DNA of 17,561 nucleotides from a bacterium (GTDB lineage: Bacteria; Myxococcota_A; Bradymonadia; UBA7976; UBA1532). The position numbers and the translations under genes are program-made. This document shows, one piece after another, positions 6,532-12,159 of this stretch (positions are counted from its first letter, which is position 1; each line of letters begins with the position of its first letter). The DNA is taken from contig JAUHVS010000040.1 of the NCBI GenBank assembly GCA_030424955.1, positions 1 through 17,561 of the forward strand. The letters run 5' to 3'. The notes under the pieces are model-generated. The model saw nothing but the letters and a program-made list of their open reading frames with translations, searched no databases and had not been told where the DNA came from.

Positions 6532-8853
6532 TTACTCCACGTCCACCACCGCCTCGGCGGTGACGCTGTTGCGGGCCCAGTCGGTGGCGATCATGCGCAG
6601 GGTGTGGGTGCCGGGGGGCACGTCCACGGGGATCCAGGCCTCCCAGACCTCGGCGTCCCCCACGCGGCTCAGGGTGTAGTCCTGCTCGCCCAGGCGCACG
6701 GTGAGCCGGCGCAGATCCAGCGGATCGCGGTCGATGCGGTCGGTGCCCTCGGCGCCCAGGCGCGGCTCGGTGGGGTAGGCCTGCACGTAGAGCAGGTCGC
6801 CGCCGGCCACGGGCCCGTCCTCGCGGTCCACCACCAGGGTGAAGGGCGGCGGCTGGCTGTCGACCCGGAAGAACAGCGCGCCGCGGTAGGCGCTCTCGCC
6901 CTGGGTGACCACGAAGATCCGCGCGCGGTACAGGCCGTCGGGCGTGCCGCGGGGCACCAGGAAGCGGCCGAGCCACAGGCCCTCATCGTCGGCCCAGGCC
7001 GCCTCGACCACCTCGCCCCAGGGCAGGATGGCGAACACCCGCTCGGCGCTGGCCGGCGCGTGCACCCGGATCTCGGGGTCGCCCGGCTTGATGCGGTCGG
7101 GGGCCAGGCTGTCGGTCAGCACGTAGCTGGTGAAGCGGGTCGCCAGGCTGAAGCGCGTGCCCAAGTCCTTGATCTCATTGGCCAAGGCGGCGCGGGCTGG
7201 CTCGTCGTCGTCGAGCGCCTGCCACTCGGCCTGCAGCGCGGCCACCCGCAGCCGGGCCCACTCCACCTGCAGGCCGCGATCGCCCCGGCCGTCGGCGACG
7301 GGGGTGTCCAGCGCCACCTCGCGGTCCACCCGGCGGCCGTGCAGCCAGCCGCCCACCCGCACCGTCGCGGGGCCATCCAGCCGGCCCACCAGGCGCACGT
7401 GGGCGCCCAGGGGCAGGCGGCTCGGCAGCGCGCCGTGCACGGCGAACACCGCGCCGTCGACCTCCACCGACAGGTCCTCGATGACCGGCGCCACGGCCAG
7501 CGCCACCAGCTCGCCCACCACCGCCTCGCCGGCCGGGCCGTCGGGCACGTAGCGGCCCTGCAGATCGCTGAACAGGGCCCGCAGATCGTGGTCGCGGCCG
7601 GGGTAGTTGAAGTGCCCCAGCACCACCCGGGTGCGGGCGAAGGCCGCCAGATCCACGCTCAGCCCGAAGGGATCGCCGCCGGCGCTCGCCGTGGGCTGGC
7701 CGTCGGTGAGCAGCACCAGCACCCCGTCCTGGCTGTCGCGCAGGCGCTCGCCCGCCAGCTTGAGGGCGCCCTGCAGGTCGCTGCGGCCCCGGGCCCGCAG
7801 GTCGTCGAGGGCGGCGTCGGCCAGCGCCCGGTTGGCCCGGTCGGCGTCCATCAGGTCGTCCCCCAGCGCCGCCGCGCTGTCGCTGAACAGCACCACGTCG
7901 AAGCGGTCGGCGGGATCCAGGCCCGCGACGATCTTGCGGGCGGCCTCGACGGCCCGCTGCAGCGGGGCGCCGGCCATCGACAGGCTGGCGTCCAGCACGA
8001 TGACCACGTCCCGGGGGGCGCGGATCTCGGGCCAGGGATCCGCGTTGAAGGCGAAGCGAGCCTCCACCACGCCCGCCCCGTCGGGCACGCCCACGGCGCG
8101 CACGGCCAGGTCCAGGGGCTCGGCGGGCTCGCGCCAGCGCACCACCAGATCGTGGGCCAGGCCCTCGCGGTCGCGGCTCAGGCGCACCACCCGGCCGTCG
8201 CCGGCGGTCGCGTCGATGCGCGCGTCGGGCTGATTGGGCGCCTCGGCCGCCAGCACCGGGCGATCGCCGCCCACCCGCACCTCGATGTCGAGCAGCGAGG
8301 GCAGCGCCGTGCTGTCGTCGGCGGGGAACACATACGTGCGCTCGCCGCCCAGGGCCGGCAGGGTCTGCACGTACTGCAGGGCCACCCGCCGGCTGCCGCG
8401 GGGCGGCACGGCCATGAGCTTCATGCGGAACCGGTCGCCCTCGGTGCCCACCAGGGCCGCGCGCTCGCCGCGGTCGGCGGCGGCGTCGTAGGCGGCCTCG
8501 GCCGCGTCCTTGGCGGTGGCGGCGGCGTCCACCCGGCGGCCATCGCGCCACTCGGCGAAGCCGGTCACGGTGGCGTCCGCGGGCAGCGGGAAGCCGAAGG
8601 ACACCTCGACGGGGGTGTCGAGGTCGTTGACGAACACCTGGGTGACCTCGGTGCGGGCCACGTCGCCGTCCACCGTGGTGCGCACGTGGCTGTAGGCCGT
8701 GCGCAGGGGGCCGCCGGCGGCGCGGGCCACCCCGGCGGCGGCGGCGGGCGTCGCCCACAGCAGGCCCGCGGTGACGGTCAGCAGGGTCAGCAGGGCCGCC
8801 AGCGCGGGCAGGGGCGTGGGGCGGCGGTGCGGGGTGACGTCGGCGCGGATCAT
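6532..8853 (-). CDS. VIT domain plus von Willebrand factor A domain protein
   Basis: The start is the ATG at 8853, overlapping the TGA of the upstream vWA gene as ATGA and preceded by a strong AAGGAGGT. The 773-aa product has an N-terminal hydrophobic export segment (residues 15-40). A VIT domain covers about 55-170 (TEVTQVFVNDLDTPVEVSF to VALQYVQTL). A vWA domain covers about 280-450, with MIDAS motif DASLS (288-292), a Ser358-Asp359 pair where Thr-Asp is usual, and TDG at 383-385. After it comes the RFSLATRFTSYV stretch typical of VIT-vWA proteins. A C-terminal beta-rich region (600-773) looks Ig-like. The order VIT then vWA matches inter-alpha-trypsin-inhibitor-heavy-chain-like bacterial proteins, including sortase targets, but no LPxTG motif or C-terminal anchor is present. 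Metal-dependent adhesion or protein binding outside the cytoplasm is likely. Confidence 0.88.
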   Translation of the reverse strand: MIRADVTPHRRPTPLPALAALLTLLTVTAGLLWATPAAAAGVARAAGGPLRTAYSHVRTTVDGDVARTEVTQVFVNDLDTPVEVSFGFPLPADATVTGFAEWRDGRRVDAAATAKDAAEAAYDAAADRGERAALVGTEGDRFRMKLMAVPPRGSRRVALQYVQTLPALGGERTYVFPADDSTALPSLLDIEVRVGGDRPVLAAEAPNQPDARIDATAGDGRVVRLSRDREGLAHDLVVRWREPAEPLDLAVRAVGVPDGAGVVEARFAFNADPWPEIRAPRDVVIVLDASLSMAGAPLQRAVEAARKIVAGLDPADRFDVVLFSDSAAALGDDLMDADRANRALADAALDDLRARGRSDLQGALKLAGERLRDSQDGVLVLLTDGQPTASAGGDPFGLSVDLAAFARTRVVLGHFNYPGRDHDLRALFSDLQGRYVPDGPAGEAVVGELVALAVAPVIEDLSVEVDGAVFAVHGALPSRLPLGAHVRLVGRLDGPATVRVGGWLHGRRVDREVALDTPVADGRGDRGLQVEWARLRVAALQAEWQALDDDEPARAALANEIKDLGTRFSLATRFTSYVLTDSLAPDRIKPGDPEIRVHAPASAERVFAILPWGEVVEAAWADDEGLWLGRFLVPRGTPDGLYRARIFVVTQGESAYRGALFFRVDSQPPPFTLVVDREDGPVAGGDLLYVQAYPTEPRLGAEGTDRIDRDPLDLRRLTVRLGEQDYTLSRVGDAEVWEAWIPVDVPPGTHTLRMIATDWARNSVTAEAVVDVE

Positions 8854-9962
8854 CGCGCACCTCCTTCGGCGTTCAGGGTGATGAGGGGCAGGTCCACCGC
8901 CGGCACGCGCACGAAGCGCACGCCCGGGGACGCGGGGGCGACCCGGGCGACGCGGGCCTCGAGGTCGCCGCGCAGCTCGGCCAGCGCGAGGCCGGCGTCG
9001 GCGCCGCCGAGCACCAGCACGTGGTGCCGGGTGAAGTCCACGGCCGGCGGGGGCGTGGCGGCGGCGGACACGCTCTGGTGGGCGCGCCACAGGTCGGCCC
9101 AGGTGGCCAGGTCGGTGATCTCGCGCACCTGGGCGCCCAGCAGGCCGCTCTCGGCGACGGCGCCGTCGACCCCGTCCAGGGCCAGGGGCTCGGTGTTGAT
9201 GGCCACCCGCCGCGCCGCCGGGTCGAAGCGCACGCCCACGCTGTCGGCGTAGGCCCGGGCGGTGCCGCTCACCGCCGCCGACAGGCTGCCGGTGGCCCGG
9301 GTGCCCGCGGCCTTGGCGTCGTCGGCCCCGCGGGCGCCGTTGCCGAGCTGGGCGAGGCGGAAGGCCCGGCCCTCGCTGTGGCGGGCGACCCGCTCGAAGA
9401 AGGTCTGGCCCCGGCTGTCCATGCGGCCGCAGGCGATGGTGTGGATGACGATGCCCCGCTGCAGGGCCTCGGCCAGCACGTCGGCCTCGTGGGGCCGGCC
9501 GGCGCCGGTCTGGGGCGGCGCGTCGCCCACCAGGTACAGCAGGCGCAGCACGTCGTCGCCCTCGCGCCAGTCCAGGGCGCGCACGCCGTCGCGCAGGCCC
9601 TCGATGACCGCCTCGGGGGTGTCGCCGCCACCCTTGGGCTCGGTGCCGTCGAGGGCCAGCCGCATCACGTCCAGGTGGCGCGTGAAGGGCACGACCTGGG
9701 TGGTGAAGGCGTCGCTGGTGTCGCGGTAGCGCACCAGGGCGAAGCGCACGTCGGGGCTGGGATCGCCCGCGGCGAGATCGGCGGCGATGCCCTTGATCTT
9801 CTCGCGGGCCTCCTTGATCCACGGGCCCATGGAGCCGGTGGCGTCGAGGACGAAGGCCACCTCGACCTTGGGGCGGGTGGCGCCGCCCGTTGACGGGCGC
9901 GGGGCGGCGGTCGCGGGCCAGGCGGCGAGCAGGGCGATGAGGGGCAAGAGGGCGCGGTGCAC
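8850..9962 (-). CDS. Exported von Willebrand factor A domain protein, first gene of a sigma-54 operon
   Basis: The start is the GTG at 9962, with AGGAGG at 9968-9973 five bases upstream. The 370-aa product has a short signal peptide ending AATAA-like around residue 20. The vWA domain covers about 33-200, with MIDAS motif DATGS (40-44, the DxTxS variant), Thr115 in GGGDTPEAV and Asp147 in GDAPP. The GGGDTPEAV and GDAPP motifs are usual in secreted bacterial vWA proteins. Residues 230-370 match no family I know and lack a second membrane segment. The gene is coupled by an ATGA overlap to the VIT-vWA gene, so the two vWA proteins are probably made together and may interact. A sigma-54 promoter lies directly upstream. 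Confidence 0.85.
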   Translation of the reverse strand: MHRALLPLIALLAAWPATAAPRPSTGGATRPKVEVAFVLDATGSMGPWIKEAREKIKGIAADLAAGDPSPDVRFALVRYRDTSDAFTTQVVPFTRHLDVMRLALDGTEPKGGGDTPEAVIEGLRDGVRALDWREGDDVLRLLYLVGDAPPQTGAGRPHEADVLAEALQRGIVIHTIACGRMDSRGQTFFERVARHSEGRAFRLAQLGNGARGADDAKAAGTRATGSLSAAVSGTARAYADSVGVRFDPAARRVAINTEPLALDGVDGAVAESGLLGAQVREITDLATWADLWRAHQSVSAAATPPPAVDFTRHHVLVLGGADAGLALAELRGDLEARVARVAPASPGVRFVRVPAVDLPLITLNAEGGAR

Positions 9963-9995
9963 GGGGGCCTCCTAGGCTGGTCTGCCCCCCCTAAG

Positions 9996-10011
9996 AGCAA
10001 CCCCCGTGCCA
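9996..10011 (-). promoter_or_regulatory. Sigma-54 (-24/-12) promoter of the vWA operon
   Basis: On the minus strand the sequence reads TGGCACGGGGGTTGCT. It matches the RpoN consensus TGGCACG-N4-TTGCW, with the required 10 bp between the GG (10009-10010) and the GC (9997-9998). The predicted start is near 9985, a G, giving a 23-nt leader that contains the AGGAGG of the vWA gene. Sigma-54 promoters need an ATP-dependent enhancer-binding protein, so the operon should be tightly switched. No gene for such an activator lies in the window. Confidence 0.75.
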
Positions 10012-10050
10012 CGTTTTCATGCCACAAACCCGGCCAGAATGACCCGATAC

Positions 10051-10081
10051 GCTCACTTTTGTAGCCTTGAGGCTCGCTTTT
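10051..10081. repeat. Two 10-bp direct repeats 21 bp apart, candidate activator site
   Basis: GCTCACTTTT (10051-10060) and GCTCGCTTTT (10072-10081) agree at 9 of 10 positions. They start exactly 21 bp apart, which is two helical turns. They lie about 66-96 bp upstream of the predicted sigma-54 start, where enhancer-binding proteins commonly bind. The role is inferred. Confidence 0.4.
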
Positions 10082-10156
10082 ACATCTTTGCCAGTACCGG
10101 GCCGCCGGCCGCCCTGCGCCGCTGGCCGCCGCGGCGTGGCCGGGCCCGCCGCGCTG

Positions 10157-10165
10157 TGCTAGACC
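10157..10165 (+). promoter_or_regulatory. Candidate extended -10 for the acyl-CoA dehydrogenase gene
   Basis: TGCTAGACC is identical to the element in front of fur (15921-15929, minus). It would start transcription near 10172, giving a leader of about 34 nt with GGAGG at 10195-10199. The hexamer TAGACC is a weak match on its own and no -35 box is evident. Confidence 0.35.
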
Positions 10166-10168
10166 AGC

Positions 10169-10183
10169 TGACGCAACGCGTCA
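10169..10183. promoter_or_regulatory. Inverted repeat over the predicted start site, candidate operator
   Basis: TGACGC-AAC-GCGTCA has perfect 6-bp arms and a 3-bp spacer. It lies just downstream of the candidate -10 and across the expected start, a usual place for a repressor site. Fatty-acid oxidation genes are often held off by TetR- or GntR-family repressors, but I do not recognise this as a known site. Confidence 0.45.
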
Positions 10184-10205
10184 TAGCACCGCACGGAGGC
10201 GCCCC

Positions 10206-12122
10206 ATGGCTGGCAACTTCTTCAAAGACAACGCCGATCTTCAGTTCTACATGGACCACGGCATCGACTGGGCGCCGGTGGTGGAGGCCGTGGAGCGCGG
10301 CCGCTTTGGGGCCGACGAGGGCTTCAAGGATGTGGACGAGGCGGTGAGCTTCTACCGCGACGTCGCCGAGATGTTCGGCGAGTTCGTGGCCAAGGAGGTG
10401 GCCCCCCACAGCGCGGCCCTGGACCGCGAGGGCGTGCGCTTCGACAACGGCGACGTGGAGCTCGGCCCGACGGCCGAGAAGATCTTCAAGAAGATCAAGC
10501 AGCTCGACCTGCACGGCCTGGTGGTGCCCCGGGAGCTGGGCGGCATGAACGCCCCCATGCTGATGTACGCCATCAACGGCGAGCTGCTCGCCCGCGCCGA
10601 CGTCTCGCTGATGACCCACCACGGCTTCCACGGCGGCATGGCCGCGGCGATGCTGTTCTACTCGGTGACCGAGGGCAGCACGACCTTCGACCCCGACACC
10701 CTGGCGCTCAAGGACTGCCGCTTCGCCACGCAGATCAAGGAGATCGCCGCCGGCAAGGCCTGGGCGAGCATGGATCTCACCGAGCCGAACGCCGGCAGCG
10801 ATCTGGCCCAGGTGCGCACCAAGGCCGAGCTGGACGACGACGGCGTGTGGCGCCTGACGGGCCAGAAGATCTTCATCACCAGCGGCCACGCCCGCTACCA
10901 CTTCGTCATCGCCCGCACCGAGGACGAGGCCAGCCACCCCGGGCTCGAGGGCCTGAGCATGTTCCTGGTGGAGGCCTTCAAGCCCGGCCGTGGCAAGCAG
11001 AAGACCTACGCCTGCACCTTCGACCGCGTGGAGGAGAAGCTGGGCCACCACGCCTCGCCCACCGTGGCCATCACCTACGAGCGCACCCCCGGCGAGCTCA
11101 TCGGCGAGCGCGGGCAGGGCTTCAAGCTCATGCTGCTGCTGATGAACAACGCCCGGGTGGCCCTGGCCTTCGAGAGCCTGGGCGTGATGGAGGCCGCGTA
11201 CCACCTGGCCAAGGACTACGCCGCCGAGCGCCCGAGCATGGGCAAGACCATCGACCGCCACGAGATGATCGCCGACTACCTCGACGAGATGCGCACCGAC
11301 ATCCAGGGCCTGCGCGCCCTGGGCATGTACGCGTCGATGCACGAGGAGCTGGCCCAGCGCTACGACATCGCCGCGACGCTGATGGCCAGCAAGGACGAGG
11401 TCGAGGCCAAGCGGCTGGGTCGCCTGAGCCGCCGCCACAAGCGCAAGGCCCGCCGGGTCACGCCGCTCGCCAAGTACTTCGGCTCCGAGCGCGCGGTGTT
11501 CCACGCCCAGCGCTGCATCCAGATCCACGGCGGCGTGGGCTACACCAAGGAGTACGGGGCCGAGAAGCTGCTGCGCGACGCCATGGTGCTGCCCATCTAC
11601 GAGGGCACCAGCCAGATCCAGAGCCTGATGGCCATGAAGGACACCCTGGGCGGGATCATGAAGGATCCCGCGGGGTTCTTGAGCCAGCTCGCCCAGTGGC
11701 GCTGGCGCAGCGTGTCGGCCCGCGACCCCCTGGAGCGCCGGGTGGCCAAGCTGCACAGCCTGTCGCTGTCGGCCCAGCAGCACCTGATGCAGCGCACCGC
11801 CACCGACAAGATCAAGGGGCTGGCGGGCAAGCCGCTGACGGCCTGGCCCAAGGCCTTCGCCAAGGACTGGGACCCCAAGCGCGACTTCGCCTTCGCCATG
11901 CTGCACGCCGAGCGGCTGCTGTGGCTGCTGCTCGACACCTCGGTGGCGAGCATCCTGCTGGATCAGGCGGAGCGCTTCCCCGAGCGCCGCGAGGTGCTGG
12001 TGCGCTGGCTGGAGCGGGCCGAGCCCCGCGCCCGGCTGAACCACGACCTGATCCACACCACCGGCGACCGGCTGCTCGCCACCCTGCGCGAGGCCCCCGC
12101 CGACGAGCAGGCGAGCGCCTGA
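10206..12122 (+). CDS. Acyl-CoA dehydrogenase, long form
   Basis: This flavoenzyme should oxidise acyl-CoA to trans-2-enoyl-CoA, the first step of beta-oxidation, passing electrons to electron-transfer flavoprotein. The ATG at 10206 has GGAGG six bases upstream. Family signatures are clear in the 638-aa product: the FAD/substrate motif MDLTEPNAGSDLAQ (189-202), TGQKIFITSG (218-227), QIHGGVGYTKEYGAEKLLRD (439-458) and IYEGTSQIQ (464-472), whose Glu466 matches the catalytic base of medium-chain enzymes. The protein is much longer than the usual 380 or so residues. It has extra N-terminal sequence, a basic insert at 396-420 (RLGRLSRRHKRKARR) and about 160 residues after the catalytic motif, like the roughly 600-residue members. 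Chain-length preference cannot be read. The gene appears to be transcribed alone. Confidence 0.93.
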   Translation: MAGNFFKDNADLQFYMDHGIDWAPVVEAVERGRFGADEGFKDVDEAVSFYRDVAEMFGEFVAKEVAPHSAALDREGVRFDNGDVELGPTAEKIFKKIKQLDLHGLVVPRELGGMNAPMLMYAINGELLARADVSLMTHHGFHGGMAAAMLFYSVTEGSTTFDPDTLALKDCRFATQIKEIAAGKAWASMDLTEPNAGSDLAQVRTKAELDDDGVWRLTGQKIFITSGHARYHFVIARTEDEASHPGLEGLSMFLVEAFKPGRGKQKTYACTFDRVEEKLGHHASPTVAITYERTPGELIGERGQGFKLMLLLMNNARVALAFESLGVMEAAYHLAKDYAAERPSMGKTIDRHEMIADYLDEMRTDIQGLRALGMYASMHEELAQRYDIAATLMASKDEVEAKRLGRLSRRHKRKARRVTPLAKYFGSERAVFHAQRCIQIHGGVGYTKEYGAEKLLRDAMVLPIYEGTSQIQSLMAMKDTLGGIMKDPAGFLSQLAQWRWRSVSARDPLERRVAKLHSLSLSAQQHLMQRTATDKIKGLAGKPLTAWPKAFAKDWDPKRDFAFAMLHAERLLWLLLDTSVASILLDQAERFPERREVLVRWLERAEPRARLNHDLIHTTGDRLLATLREAPADEQASA

Positions 12123-12140
12123 TCCGTGGCCCTGAGCCCC

Positions 12141-12159
12141 GCCCTCAAGCCTTGAGGGC
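12141..12159. terminator. Inverted repeat between convergent genes, possible bidirectional terminator
   Basis: GCCCTCAAG-C-CTTGAGGGC has perfect 9-bp arms. It overlaps the stop codon of the minus-strand reductase gene (12145-12147) and lies 18 bp past the stop of the acyl-CoA dehydrogenase gene. As RNA it gives a 7-bp stem with a 5-nt loop from either strand. There is no T-tract, so intrinsic termination is uncertain. Confidence 0.3.

Noticed and set aside
5356..9252. Plus-strand open frame of 1298 codons across the vWA operon
   Set aside because: It is His/Gly/Ala/Gln-rich with no domains and lies opposite three genes with clear motifs, SD sites and coupled starts. Stop codons are rare in such GC-rich DNA, which creates long shadow frames.
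10080..12056. Minus-strand 658-codon frame opposite the acyl-CoA dehydrogenase
   Set aside because: Shadow of a gene with all family signatures; its composition is His/Leu/Gln-rich and no domain is recognisable.
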